A model generated the notes under the pieces. The model saw only the letters and a program-made list of their open reading frames with translations. It had not been told where the DNA came from and made no database searches. Source: CAYXDO01 sp964463485 (GTDB lineage Bacteria; Myxococcota; Kuafuiibacteriia; Kuafuiibacteriales; Kuafuiibacteriaceae). From it: DNA of 64,000 nt. Position 1 is the stretch's first letter. Every line of letters starts with the position of its first letter. Made by a program: the position numbers and the translations under genes. Shown piece by piece: positions 8,952 to 18,980 of the stretch. Location of the stretch: contig CAYXDO010000005.1 of the NCBI GenBank assembly GCA_964463485.1, positions 62,001 to 126,000 on the forward strand, in the 5' to 3' direction.

Positions 8952-11023
8952 AAGCTCGGAGCGTGAAAGTTGGGCTGGGTCTCGCCCTCGTGCTCGCCTG
9001 CACCGACGCGACGCTCTTCGGCGACAATCGACAGAACCCACCCGACGAGCTCACCGTCAAAGGATACTTGTGCACCGACGATCCGACCGAGCGTGAGTTT
9101 CCGGTCAGGGTGCTGTTCGTCGTCGACACGTCGATCTCCGACGGAAATTACATCGCGCTCCGTGGAGACTCCGTGGAGCGGATCCTTCGGTCCTACGGCG
9201 GCGCCAACTACTCATGGTCGGTGATTCGATACGGCGGGCCGCTCAAGGGTACGAGCTGCGGGCTCCGGAATCTCACCCCCGACGGCTACACCAAGACCCT
9301 GGACGACGCCGTCGCCGGCGTGCGCTGCGCCGACATCCAGAACCCTGGGCGCGACCTCATGGACGCGCTCTCGTTGTCCAGCGCCTTCGTGAGCGGCGAC
9401 GTCATTCAGACCGACTTGGGTCACCGATCTCGAACCAAATACGTGATCATCGTCTTGGCGAACGGGCCTCCCTCCGTGGATTTGTCGAGCCAGTGGTGCA
9501 ACAGCAGGAGCCCGCGAATTCCGGACGATCAGTGCGACCAGGCCTTCTTCGATACTTTCTGCGACGGAGTTCAACCGCCGCCCGACGACTGCGAACGTTA
9601 CCAATACGTACGCGTGATTCGAGAGATGCGCGGCTTTGCCGAAGAGAACGGCGTTCAGGAGCTGTTCCTGCACGTCGTGTATCAACGCGACCCCGACGAT
9701 GCCTCCGCCGGCGTCGACAACACCGCGGCGATGGATTTGTACGCCGACATGGCGCTGCACGGCGGCGGCACACTCTACCGCTTCCCCGGCCCGGCCTCAT
9801 GCAACGTCACCGCCGGCGACAGCTCGGGCTGCCTGTTCTCGATGATCAACCTCGACAGCACCCAGGCCGTCTTCCAGCGAAGGCAACTGATCGCGACCAA
9901 CCGAAACGCGAGGTCCACGGGGTTTGGGCTCGCGGTGGATACCGACGGGGATGGACTCACCGACGAAGTCGAGCTCGACCTCGGAACCTCCATCCGACTC
10001 ATCGACACGGACGAGGACAACCTCAACGACCGCCTCGAGCACGTCCTGAGGTCGGTGGGCCTCGATCCGCTTCGCCACGAGCGCGACGACCCCGCGGGAG
10101 CCTGGCCTGCAGAGTGTCCGCTGCCCGGAAGTCCGAACCCCAACGCGTTTCCGCCCTCCCTCGATCAGGACGGAGACGGCTTGACGGACTGCGAGGAGAT
10201 CTTGCTCCGCAGCGATCCGACCCTCTTCGACTCCGACTCGGACGGAGTCCCCGACCCGCTGGAATTTCGATACGGCACCAACCTGATCGCCAACGACGGC
10301 AAGGAGGACAAGGAAGCCGACGGGTTTGCGAACATCGATGAGTACCGCTATCACCTCGACCCCCTGTCCAAGGACCGGTCGCTCGACGACGCCTATCGGT
10401 ATCAATTCAGGAACGAAGAGCAGAAGATGGTGGTGGCCTTCACGCAACCCTACCAGGTCACCGGCGTCGAAATCATCCGCGCGAGCCAGGAGAGCAGGGA
10501 CGGCCGCGGGACGGTCTCGTTCGTTCCGCCGCCCGACGTCACGCTGCCGGTTTCGCCCGAGAACCCGGCCGGGCTGACGTGGCACGATCCGGGGGACGAA
10601 AGTGGGCCCGAGGGCGCCGAGATCGTCGTGGACCACGATGGCCGATATACTCTCCCGTCCGCGGATTTCGTCGAAGGCGACCCTGCTGCGGACTATTCGA
10701 TCGAGGTCGATGTCATCACCGAGATCCTGCCCAAGGAGCGGAAGCGGACGGACGTGAGGCTTCGGGCGAGCCTCCGGCAGTGTTTCGATTTCGAGATCAA
10801 ACACATTCAACTCGTAGATACCGCGTCGGCGGCGGACACCGGAGTGGCGGGGGTCAACTACGTGGACCTGTTCCTCTCCGAGGTGCCGACCAACAACCCA
10901 GGCAGTTACGGAGTCTTCCGGGCGGCCACGGTTCCAGCCTATCTGAATCCGGACCCGCGTCAAAGAGACCCCCAACCCACTGTAGAGCTCGCCAGCGAAG
11001 ACTTCCTGCTGTTCGGACAGTGA
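8948..11023 (+). CDS. VWA-domain / calcium-repeat surface lipoprotein, paralog 3
   Basis: Length 691 residues. The start at ATG 8948 overlaps the previous stop (ATGA) and gives the lipoprotein signal MKARSVKVGLGLALVLAC. The conserved opening LTVKGYLC...FPVRVLFVVDTSIS carries MIDAS DTSIS, so the metal-binding DxSxS is kept, but the following residues (DGNYIALRG) differ from the SMxVTDP of paralogs 1 and 2. The VWA domain has an extra Cys-rich insertion near residues 180-220. Calcium repeats follow (DTDGDGLTD, DTDEDNLND, DQDGDGLTD, DSDSDGVPD), then an additional domain of about 120 residues absent from the other two, and the shared C-terminal segment CFDFEI. It is the last gene of the run; a hairpin repeat region follows. 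Confidence 0.83.
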   Translation: MKARSVKVGLGLALVLACTDATLFGDNRQNPPDELTVKGYLCTDDPTEREFPVRVLFVVDTSISDGNYIALRGDSVERILRSYGGANYSWSVIRYGGPLKGTSCGLRNLTPDGYTKTLDDAVAGVRCADIQNPGRDLMDALSLSSAFVSGDVIQTDLGHRSRTKYVIIVLANGPPSVDLSSQWCNSRSPRIPDDQCDQAFFDTFCDGVQPPPDDCERYQYVRVIREMRGFAEENGVQELFLHVVYQRDPDDASAGVDNTAAMDLYADMALHGGGTLYRFPGPASCNVTAGDSSGCLFSMINLDSTQAVFQRRQLIATNRNARSTGFGLAVDTDGDGLTDEVELDLGTSIRLIDTDEDNLNDRLEHVLRSVGLDPLRHERDDPAGAWPAECPLPGSPNPNAFPPSLDQDGDGLTDCEEILLRSDPTLFDSDSDGVPDPLEFRYGTNLIANDGKEDKEADGFANIDEYRYHLDPLSKDRSLDDAYRYQFRNEEQKMVVAFTQPYQVTGVEIIRASQESRDGRGTVSFVPPPDVTLPVSPENPAGLTWHDPGDESGPEGAEIVVDHDGRYTLPSADFVEGDPAADYSIEVDVITEILPKERKRTDVRLRASLRQCFDFEIKHIQLVDTASAADTGVAGVNYVDLFLSEVPTNNPGSYGVFRAATVPAYLNPDPRQRDPQPTVELASEDFLLFGQ

Positions 11024-11030
11024 AACCACA

Positions 11031-11190
11031 GGAACCTTGCCTGCGGCTACCTATCGCGGAGAAACATCGGAGACCTGTGCTCATCCCTGGGACCGCAGGC
11101 ATCTTGCCTGCGGCTAAATAGAGCGGAGAAACAGCTCATCCCTGGGACGGCAGGCATCTTGCCTGCGGCTAGATAGAGCGGAGCATCGTC
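11031..11190 (+). repeat. REP-like hairpin repeats, two full copies and one partial
   Basis: Two copies of a ~50-base unit start at 11080 and 11135 (55-base period). Each holds a near-perfect palindrome, CCGCAGGCA-TCT-TGCCTGCGG (11093-11113 in the first), followed by GCTA(A/G)ATAGAGCGGAG. A partial copy (CTTGCCTGCGGCTA...GCGGAG) lies at 11036-11061. The same hairpin occurs at 23015-23035 and 23078-23098, and a decayed one near 18941-18970, so it is a dispersed family. Its place just after the stop at 11023 would let it act as a transcript 3'-end structure. Confidence 0.8.
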
Positions 11191-11199
11191 GCCGCGGCA

Positions 11200-11496
11200 A
11201 TTTCCTTGCGATCCCGTCGCGATCGCCATGAGTACGGCGTGGTAGGACTGAACCTCCCACCAACATCCACGGAGGCTACCTGCCGGGTCGCTCATTGTCG
11301 AGTCGCGACTCGTCGAGTCGTGGCTCGTCGAGTCGACTCGGATGATCGCTCGAACCGCTCAGCCGGACCGCGGGCGGACGAACCGGACGGAAGGCGGACG
11401 AACCGGACTAGAGCCGGACCTCTGGGCGGAAACTGGCCGCGCCGAATTGTGATGGAAGCTGGCACGAGCAGTGCTGTAGCTGCTCGCACACCCTCG
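11200..11496. other. Intergenic stretch with simple repeats, no gene seen
   Basis: No convincing reading frame. It holds a GTCGAGTCG/CGACTCGTCGAG repeat tract (about 11297-11340, partly self-complementary) and a tandem GGCGGACGAACCGGAC repeat (about 11370-11410). A promoter for the gene at 11509 must lie here, but no clear -35/-10 pair was found. Confidence 0.5.
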
Positions 11497-11508
11497 AAGG
11501 AGAAAGTC

Positions 11509-12006
11509 ATGAAGAACCTCAAGTCCCAATTTCAAGCCATCATCCTCTCCCTCTCCACGGCTGGCGTCGTCGCTTGCGGCGGCCTCCCACCGATCTGCAA
11601 TCCTCAGTGCGCGACGGGCCAGATCTGCGTCGAGGCCGAGACCCCCGCCGGTCTGACGACGCTGTGCGTGGCCGACACCACCCCGCAAGCAACCAACAAC
11701 ACGAGCGCTCCGGCGAGCCCTTCGGCCATCCCGGGAGCTCCCATGACGCCAGCCGCTCCTGCTCCGCAATCACAACCCGCCCCTGCGCCGCTCAGCCCGA
11801 GCGGGAGCTCGCTCAACTGCTTGGCGCTCCTCGAATGCCTGAAGCCGTGCGGCGAAAATCAGGCCTGTACGAACGCATGCGTCTCCCGATCGGATCGAGG
11901 CTCCGTCGAAAAGCTCATCGCCGCGTTCGAATGTTCGGCCACCGCCCCTCAGGGCACCTTCGCCGAGCGCTGTGCCGCGCAAATCGCCGCGTGCACGCAA
12001 GACTGA
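11509..12006 (+). CDS. Cys-rich small lipoprotein with Pro/Ala linker
   Basis: Length 165 residues. ATG 11509 has a strong ribosome-binding site (AAGGAG at 11497-11502). The signal peptide ends in GVVAC. A Cys cluster (CNPQCATGQICVE) follows, similar to the opening of the next protein (VCEPECSAGYAC). Then comes a Pro/Ala/Ser-rich linker (about residues 65-105), and a C-terminal helical domain with six Cys spaced as in a small disulfide-bonded bundle (CLALLECLKPCGENQACTNAC...CAAQIAAC). I do not recognise the domain beyond general likeness to short Cys-rich domains of myxobacterial lipoproteins. Function unknown. Confidence 0.75.
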   Translation: MKNLKSQFQAIILSLSTAGVVACGGLPPICNPQCATGQICVEAETPAGLTTLCVADTTPQATNNTSAPASPSAIPGAPMTPAAPAPQSQPAPAPLSPSGSSLNCLALLECLKPCGENQACTNACVSRSDRGSVEKLIAAFECSATAPQGTFAERCAAQIAACTQD

Positions 12007-12407
12007 GTGACCTCCGAATCGACCAACTCTCTCTCTCTCGCAGATCCCTGAAAAAGGGCTCCGAAACTCAGGCCGTGGACGTGCCCATACGTGCCCATGC
12101 CCGATTCACCGCTAAGTACAGGTCCTCGCAAGTTCGTGACCACGGCCCCACCAGCGCCCACATGACGGCGAGATTACCCAGACCCGCCCGAACGAGCAGA
12201 GGACCGGCGTTGCCGCTGCCGCAACCGTTGCGGTTGCCGTCGTCGCCGCCGTCCGACTCAGCTCAGACCGGCCGATGAACCCGTCCAAACGGGACGCCTC
12301 GGACGAATTCGAACTCGCCGAGCCGCGTAAACCCAACGCGAATCTCGAAGTCGGTGCTCGAAGTCGGATCAACTCGGGCTGGCCTCGAACTTGAATCTCA
12401 GGTCCGC
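12007..12407. other. Intergenic stretch, no gene seen
   Basis: About 400 bases without a supported gene. It contains a short tandem (GTGCCCAT twice near 12078-12097), a GC-rich imperfect palindrome (CCGCTGCCGCAACCGTTGCGG, 12214-12234) and direct repeats of TCGAAGTCGG just before the next start. The palindrome could be a regulatory or 3'-end structure; nothing firmer can be said. Confidence 0.4.
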
Positions 12408-13676
12408 ATGTCAACCACGAAACTTCTTCCCCTCCTCTTCATCTCCGCTGGCTGTGAGAGTATCTCCAACGTCTGCGAGCCCGAATGCAGCGCCGGCTAC
12501 GCCTGCAGCGCGGGCCTTTGTCTACCTGCCGACCAAGCCTGCGAGCCAAGCTGCTCGTTCGGTCACACATGCCAATCAGGTCAGTGCGTCCCAGTCCAAG
12601 CCGCGACAGCTCCGGCCGAAGTGATTCCGGCCCCCGCACCCGTAGAGCTGCCTCCGACCGTCGCAAAGGAAATCGTCGACCTCGGAACCGTGAGCGCAGG
12701 AAGCTCCTTCGAAGTGGAGATTCCGAGCGGCCTTCTGAGCTTCCAGCTCGACGCCATCAGCGACACCAACGACCTCGCGCTCTTCGTCGAGGCAACTACA
12801 CCTCGAGGCGCGAAGTTCTTGGATGCCGCGAATCGAGACGAGTACCTCCGACGCATTGCGCCGACCACAGGGATCGCGTCGATCCGCTACCCATTCGCGC
12901 CAACGGAAACTGCGGAGCCGGGCCGCTACACCTTTCGGATCGACTCGCGTCGTCCAACGTCGACGTTTCGATTGCGTGCCACCTGGTGCCGCGCACTTGG
13001 ATCGGCGCTCGACGCCAACATCTTCCTCATCGGCCATCCGAACCTCAACGCTGCCAACGCCCAGCAGCATCCGGGACTCACTCAGACCCTCGAGACCTTT
13101 CGACGCATCTACGCGTCGGCCGGGCTCACCATCCGAAACGTCCGATTCGTGGACGTGTCTCAGCAGGACGCCGAGCGCTTCGGAGTCGTCGAATCGATGG
13201 AGGAGCTCGACGAGCTCTTCTGGCTCGGCAGCCGTTACTCCAACGATGACGCCCTGAACTTCTACATGATTCGGATGATCACGTTCGATGCTGGAGCCGG
13301 CGTCGTACTCGGTGTCGCGGGGGGCGTTCCTGGTTTGGCTTCGGCGGCCAATTGGCCGAGCCGCGGCGTCGCGGTTTCGGCGGCGTTCATGGATCGAGAC
13401 TCGTGGACTGTCTCCACCACGATGGCGCACGAAGGCGGGCACTACTTGGGACTCCGTCATCCGAACGAGCGCGAAGGAACGATGTTCGACCTGCTCACAG
13501 ATACGCCCGAGTGCGGAGCCGACCGAGACGCGGATCGCGATGGTATAGTCTCCTATGTCGAGTGCGCTGGCCTCGGCGCTGAAAACTTGATGTTCTGGTC
13601 GGATGGTTCCACGGCGCCACCCCAAGTCACGCCGCAGCAGATCGAAATGGCACGTCGAAGCTCGAGCCTCTTGTGA
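12408..13676 (+). CDS. Metzincin-type zinc metalloprotease lipoprotein
   Basis: Length 422 residues from ATG 12408; the signal peptide (MSTTKLLPLLFISAGC) has lipobox ISAGC. Two Cys-rich segments follow (CEPECSAGYACSAGLC and CEPSCSFGHTCQSGQC). A beta domain (about residues 85-200) precedes the catalytic domain. The zinc site HEGGHYLGLRH (His341, Glu342, His345, His351) fits HExxHxxGxxH of metzincins, and ENLMFW downstream fits the Met-turn. The closest likeness I recognise is the pappalysin/M43 type. The protein is probably tethered to a membrane and cuts proteins outside the cytoplasm. The substrate is unknown; neighbours give no direct hint. Confidence 0.82.
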   Translation: MSTTKLLPLLFISAGCESISNVCEPECSAGYACSAGLCLPADQACEPSCSFGHTCQSGQCVPVQAATAPAEVIPAPAPVELPPTVAKEIVDLGTVSAGSSFEVEIPSGLLSFQLDAISDTNDLALFVEATTPRGAKFLDAANRDEYLRRIAPTTGIASIRYPFAPTETAEPGRYTFRIDSRRPTSTFRLRATWCRALGSALDANIFLIGHPNLNAANAQQHPGLTQTLETFRRIYASAGLTIRNVRFVDVSQQDAERFGVVESMEELDELFWLGSRYSNDDALNFYMIRMITFDAGAGVVLGVAGGVPGLASAANWPSRGVAVSAAFMDRDSWTVSTTMAHEGGHYLGLRHPNEREGTMFDLLTDTPECGADRDADRDGIVSYVECAGLGAENLMFWSDGSTAPPQVTPQQIEMARRSSSLL

Positions 13677-13763
13677 GCTCGGCACGAAGCCTGCAACTCA
13701 AAGCCAACATTCGAAGCTCCGAACTCGAAAAGGCACCCAAAGGAATCGAAAGGAATCGAAGTC

Positions 13764-14297
13764 ATGAGTCACAACAGCCTACGTTCAACCCTCACCCTCG
13801 TCTTCATCGTTGCCTCTTCAGTCCAGGCTCGCGCGCAGAGTGTCGAGGAGTCAGTCAGCTTGGAGCTGTCTGGGTTCGAAGAAGTACCGACCTTTGAAGA
13901 TTTGACGAAAAAGTACGGCATGGCGCCTGCGACCGCTGCGGTGCTCGCGCTCGCCGACGATGAGTCAGCACGACCCTTCCTTCGTGCCCGCGCGCTCGCG
14001 CTCTTGGGTCAGAGCGAGAGCCCGGAGGCGCTGCCGGTCATCCGCCGCGCGCTGAGCACTCCCGAGCAACCCTTCACCATCCTCTTTGCCGCAGTCAGCG
14101 CGGCCGGGCGCAAAGGCAATGGTCTCGTCGAAGCCCTTCGTCCACACCTCGACTCCGAAGACGTCCACCTCCGCGAAGTGGCCATTGGATCGCTCGCGAA
14201 GATCGGCACTCCGGAGAGCAAGCGGCTCTTGGCGACCAGACGGCCCAAGGAGACGAGCCCGATGCTGAAACGGAAGCTCGCCGAGCTCGACCGCTGA
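13764..14297 (+). CDS. Secreted HEAT-repeat protein
   Basis: Length 177 residues. ATG 13764 gives a signal peptide cleaved at about ARAQS. The mature part is alpha-helical with HEAT-type pairs: ARPFLRARALALLGQSESPEALPVIRRALS, a middle unit, and HLREVAIGSLAKIGTPESKRLL. HEAT repeats are protein-protein interaction surfaces; no enzyme motif is present. It follows the metalloprotease by 87 bases on the same strand and may be co-transcribed. The upstream leader has a tandem AAGGAATCGA repeat. Confidence 0.78.
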   Translation: MSHNSLRSTLTLVFIVASSVQARAQSVEESVSLELSGFEEVPTFEDLTKKYGMAPATAAVLALADDESARPFLRARALALLGQSESPEALPVIRRALSTPEQPFTILFAAVSAAGRKGNGLVEALRPHLDSEDVHLREVAIGSLAKIGTPESKRLLATRRPKETSPMLKRKLAELDR

Positions 14298-14331
14298 GTT
14301 TGAACGACTGTACGAGTTGATACCCATCGGG

Positions 14332-15156
14332 TCAGATGCCAAAGACCCTCTTCGCGTTCTCTCCGAGAAACGAGCTTCGTGCCTCTGGTGACAGACCCAA
14401 CTCATCGACCTGTTCGAGGCACTCGCTGGGCATGATCATCGGATAGTTGCTCCCAAAGAGCACCTTCTTCCCTCCGTGACTCTTCATGTACTCGACCAGC
14501 TCGGCTGGGTAACGCTTCGATTTGTAGGCCGAGGTATCGATGTAGACATTGGGATACTTGGTCGCCAGAGAAATCATCTCGAGCGTCCACGGATGTCCGA
14601 TGTGGCCGCCCACGATCGTGAGCTCCGGAAAGTCGAGCGCGACCTCGTCTAAGTACGGGATGGGTCGGCCAGGATCGGACGGACCGAGCGGGCCGGTGTG
14701 ACCGACCTGAAGGCAGAACGGGACCCCGAGCTGGACACACTCGGCATACAACGGGTAGTAGCGCCGATCGTTCGGCGGGAGATTCCAGAGCCACGGCAGC
14801 ACGCGAAGGCCCTTGAACCCGAGATCCTTCACACATCTGCGGAGCTCCAAGACGGCGGCCATGGGTCGGGACAAATCGACCGCGGCCACGCCAACCAGCC
14901 GATCGGGGTGGGCAGCTACGACGGACGCCACGTGCTCATTCGACAGAATCGGTCCGCTCGGACCCCACCACGCCGAGACGAGCGCGCGATCGATATGCGC
15001 GGCGTCGAGCGCGGCCAGCGTGAGCTCGGAGGGGATCTGGTCGGGGAGAGTCGTAGGATCGATGTCACGCCAACGCAGCAGGGGCGCGAACATGGGGTGA
15101 CGCAAGAAAGGCGCGGTCGGGTGTTGAATCCAAGCATCGATGATCACGGTGATCAT
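14332..15156 (-). CDS. Amidohydrolase-2 family TIM-barrel hydrolase/decarboxylase
   Basis: Length 274 residues. The start chosen is ATG 15156, where homology-like sequence begins (MITVIIDAWIQHPT); upstream sequence in frame is low complexity and overlaps the divergent gene. The fold is the metal-dependent TIM barrel of the amidohydrolase superfamily: IDAWIQH on strand 1, GVAAVDL, GFKGLRV, CLQVGHTG, VGGHIGHPW and FGSNYPMI. Members include decarboxylases and lactonases. The usual first metal motif HxH is WIQH here and the usual Asp of FG(S/T)DYP is Asn, so metal binding is probably altered or lost. The gene is divergent from pfk with about 100 bases between starts. Substrate unknown. Confidence 0.82.
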   Translation of the reverse strand: MITVIIDAWIQHPTAPFLRHPMFAPLLRWRDIDPTTLPDQIPSELTLAALDAAHIDRALVSAWWGPSGPILSNEHVASVVAAHPDRLVGVAAVDLSRPMAAVLELRRCVKDLGFKGLRVLPWLWNLPPNDRRYYPLYAECVQLGVPFCLQVGHTGPLGPSDPGRPIPYLDEVALDFPELTIVGGHIGHPWTLEMISLATKYPNVYIDTSAYKSKRYPAELVEYMKSHGGKKVLFGSNYPMIMPSECLEQVDELGLSPEARSSFLGENAKRVFGI

Positions 15157-15258
15157 TCTGCGGGAGATCTCGTCGGAAGGGGAGCCGGACGAGAATCGGC
15201 GCGCTGGCGAAGCACCAGGCTTGATTTGGGGCTTGGGGAGGGGTGTGGTGCTCCTGCG

Positions 15259-16362
<1,104 letters not shown>

Positions 16363-16423
16363 TCGTGCACTTCTGCGGAAATTCCGAGCTTCCTCGAATT
16401 CGCCTTTGCGCTATAGAGGCGCC

Positions 16424-16921
16424 ATGACGTCCTGGCTTCGGCCCTTGGTCCTCGGACCGGCTTTCGGCGTTCTCGGCTGCACCGCCGCGACCACCCCTCC
16501 GAACACCGTCCCTGTCGCTCACATGGCCGAGTCGACCTACCTCACCGAAGAGATTCGCGAGGTCGTTCGCAGCTCGATGAGCACTCATGGCAAGGAAGTT
16601 CAGCCCTTGCTCTGGTCGACGCTCTTTCTCGACCTCGACTGGACCGCAAAACATGCTGCGGCCATCGCGAACGGCCCTCGACTGCATCGCGACGAGGATC
16701 CGAAGGTCCCCAAAGACGAGCGCATGCCGGAGCGCCTGGTGAAGCTCGACGCCGAGCTCGCCGAAGCGGCGCGTGGCCTGGAAAAGCTCGCCGCCGCCAA
16801 GGAGCCCATCACGCCGGCGCAGCTCGCGGAGGCCTTTGGAGAGACGGTCAAAGTCTGCGTTCGCTGCCACGCCACGTACCTCTTCCCTGGCGAGCACATC
16901 GAACGGGCCAAAGAACGCTGA
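16424..16921 (+). CDS. Monohaem c-type cytochrome lipoprotein
   Basis: Length 165 residues from ATG 16424; a possible -10-like CTATAG lies directly upstream at 16411. The signal peptide ends in GVLGC (Cys19). The mature protein is almost wholly helical and carries one haem-attachment motif CVRCH (Cys145, Cys148, His149) near the C-terminus, the position typical of the four-helix cytochrome c' type. Known for that fold: electron transfer or gas binding in the periplasm. It could equally be an unrelated monohaem helical protein. The OPT transporter follows on the same strand after 69 bases, without an obvious functional link. Confidence 0.8.
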   Translation: MTSWLRPLVLGPAFGVLGCTAATTPPNTVPVAHMAESTYLTEEIREVVRSSMSTHGKEVQPLLWSTLFLDLDWTAKHAAAIANGPRLHRDEDPKVPKDERMPERLVKLDAELAEAARGLEKLAAAKEPITPAQLAEAFGETVKVCVRCHATYLFPGEHIERAKER

Positions 16922-16990
16922 CTCGCAAGCTCGCGACGCTACATTGTCGGATTGCAGCGGCCGAGCGCTCCTCGTACAAGGCTCGCGCGA

Positions 16991-18895
16991 ATGGCGCTGA
17001 AACATCTCTCCGACGAACAAATCCGCGACTGGACCCTCGAGCAGAAAGACCGCTGGTGGCTCGAGAACGTCTACAAAGGCGACATGCCGCAACTCACCTT
17101 GCGGTCCGGCGCCACCGGAATGCTGCTCGGCGGCGTCCTCTCGCTCACGAACCTCTACGTGGGCGCCAAGACCGGCTGGACCCTCGGCGTCGGCATCACG
17201 AGCGTGATCCTCGCCTTCGCCCTCTTCAAAGTCTTCTCGAAGATATCCAAGGGGAATGACTTCACCGTCCTCGAAAACAACTGCATGCAGTCCATCGCCA
17301 CCGCCGCGGGCTACATGACTGCGCCCCTCATTTCGAGCCTCGCCGCCTATATGATCGTGACCGACACCGTCGTTCCCATGGCCACCGCGATGGTGTGGAT
17401 GTCATCGATCTCCCTGCTCGGAGTGCTCTTTGCGTTCCCGCTCAAGAAGCGATTCATCAACGATGAACAACTCCCGTTTCCCGAAGGTCGCGCCGCAGGC
17501 GTGGTCATGGATGCGCTCCATACCGGCGACGCACAGTCGGGGCTACTCAAGGCAAAGATACTCATCGTGACGGGCCTCGGCGCTGCCCTCCTGAAAATCG
17601 GCCAGAGTGTCCCCATCCTCGAAAAATTGAAGCTCGGACTCCTCGCGATCCCTGAATTTCTCGACGACTGGGTCTACAAACTCACCGTGCTCAAAATTCG
17701 AGGAGTCGACCTGCGCGAGCTCACGGTGCGCCCAGACACCGACTTCGTCATGATGGCAGCCGGCGGGCTCATGGGGATCCGGACCGGAGTCAGCATCATG
17801 ATCGGAGCCATCATCAACTACCTCTTCCTCGCTCCCTGGGCGATCGGCGCCGGCGATGTCAAAGGCAAGCTCGTCGAAGGTGTCACTCACTATGGGTTTC
17901 GAGCGATCACCTTCTGGGCGCTCTGGGGCGGCGTGGCGATGATGACTACGGCCTCTCTGTTCGCGTTCTTCAGCAAGCCGCAGATCCTCATCAGCGCGTT
18001 CAGGGGACTCGCCGGCAAGAAGGACGCGTCCAAGGGGAGCGACGTGCTCAAAGACATCGAGCTGCCGATGAAGGTTTTTGTGATCGGCATCCCCGTGCTC
18101 GGAACCATCGTCGTCCTGCTCGCCCATTTTTTCTTCGACGTCTCGTTGGTGCTCGGAGCGATCGCGATTCCGATGATCTTCATCTTCACACTCATCGCCG
18201 TAAACTCGACCGCGCTGACCTCGATCACACCCACCGGAGCGCTCGGGAAGCTCACGCAGCTCACCTACGGCGTGCTCGCGCCGGGCAACATCAAGACCAA
18301 CCTCATGACCGCAGGAATCACCGGTGAGGTCGCCGGCCACGCCTCGAACCTGCTCATGGACATCAAGCCTGGGTACATGCTCGGCGCCAAGCCGCGACAG
18401 CAAGCGGTCGGCCACGCGCTCGGGATCATGGCCGGAGCCATGGTGTCAGTGCCGGTTTTCTACCTCGTATTCCTCCGCAACGGACCGGCCAATCTCATCA
18501 CGGACCAATATCCGATGCCGGCGGCGAGCATCTGGAAGGCGGTCGCCGAAGCGCTCACCAAGGGTCTCGACAACCTCGTGCCCTCTGCACAGTGGATGGC
18601 CCTGATCGGCGCGATCTGCGGCATCGTGCTCGAAGGGATCAAGCTCGCGACCAAGGGGCGCTTCTGGATCTCGGGAGTGGGGATCGGGCTGGCGTTCGTC
18701 ATTCCATTCAACACATGCCTGGCGATGTTCATCGGCGCCGCGATATTTTGGCTCGCCGAGACTCTCCTGAAGAACAAGGAGTCCGGAAGTTACAAAGTGC
18801 TGGTCGAGAACATGGAGCCGACCTGCGCCGGAGTCATCGCCGGCGGTGCACTCACGGGCATCGCGATCACGATCATCGAGAACTTCGCCCTCTGA
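16991..18895 (+). CDS. OPT-family oligopeptide/metal-chelate transporter
   Basis: Length 634 residues from ATG 16991. A polytopic inner-membrane protein with roughly 14-16 hydrophobic helices. Recognised by the N-terminal LTLRSGATGMLLGGVLSLTNLYVGAKTGW and the conserved NNCMQSIATAAGY segment of the OPT/YSL superfamily, which imports oligopeptides or peptide-like metal chelates. Further conserved parts are FPLKKRFI...LPFPEGRA and GEVAGHASNLLMDIKPGYMLGAKPRQQ. The start is at the first Met in frame with cytoplasmic charged residues before helix 1. Substrate is unknown. It appears monocistronic; a hairpin-rich region follows. Confidence 0.92.
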   Translation: MALKHLSDEQIRDWTLEQKDRWWLENVYKGDMPQLTLRSGATGMLLGGVLSLTNLYVGAKTGWTLGVGITSVILAFALFKVFSKISKGNDFTVLENNCMQSIATAAGYMTAPLISSLAAYMIVTDTVVPMATAMVWMSSISLLGVLFAFPLKKRFINDEQLPFPEGRAAGVVMDALHTGDAQSGLLKAKILIVTGLGAALLKIGQSVPILEKLKLGLLAIPEFLDDWVYKLTVLKIRGVDLRELTVRPDTDFVMMAAGGLMGIRTGVSIMIGAIINYLFLAPWAIGAGDVKGKLVEGVTHYGFRAITFWALWGGVAMMTTASLFAFFSKPQILISAFRGLAGKKDASKGSDVLKDIELPMKVFVIGIPVLGTIVVLLAHFFFDVSLVLGAIAIPMIFIFTLIAVNSTALTSITPTGALGKLTQLTYGVLAPGNIKTNLMTAGITGEVAGHASNLLMDIKPGYMLGAKPRQQAVGHALGIMAGAMVSVPVFYLVFLRNGPANLITDQYPMPAASIWKAVAEALTKGLDNLVPSAQWMALIGAICGIVLEGIKLATKGRFWISGVGIGLAFVIPFNTCLAMFIGAAIFWLAETLLKNKESGSYKVLVENMEPTCAGVIAGGALTGIAITIIENFAL

Positions 18896-18980
18896 GACGT
18901 ACCTCTGTACACTTGACCAGGTAGGACGTACGCCTAGCCCCTGGGGGCGCAGGCATCTTGCTTCGCGGACGCCCAAGCTT

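Noticed and set aside
9797..11029. 410-codon minus-strand frame opposite VWA paralog 3
   Set aside because: Antisense shadow of a gene with clear VWA and calcium repeats.
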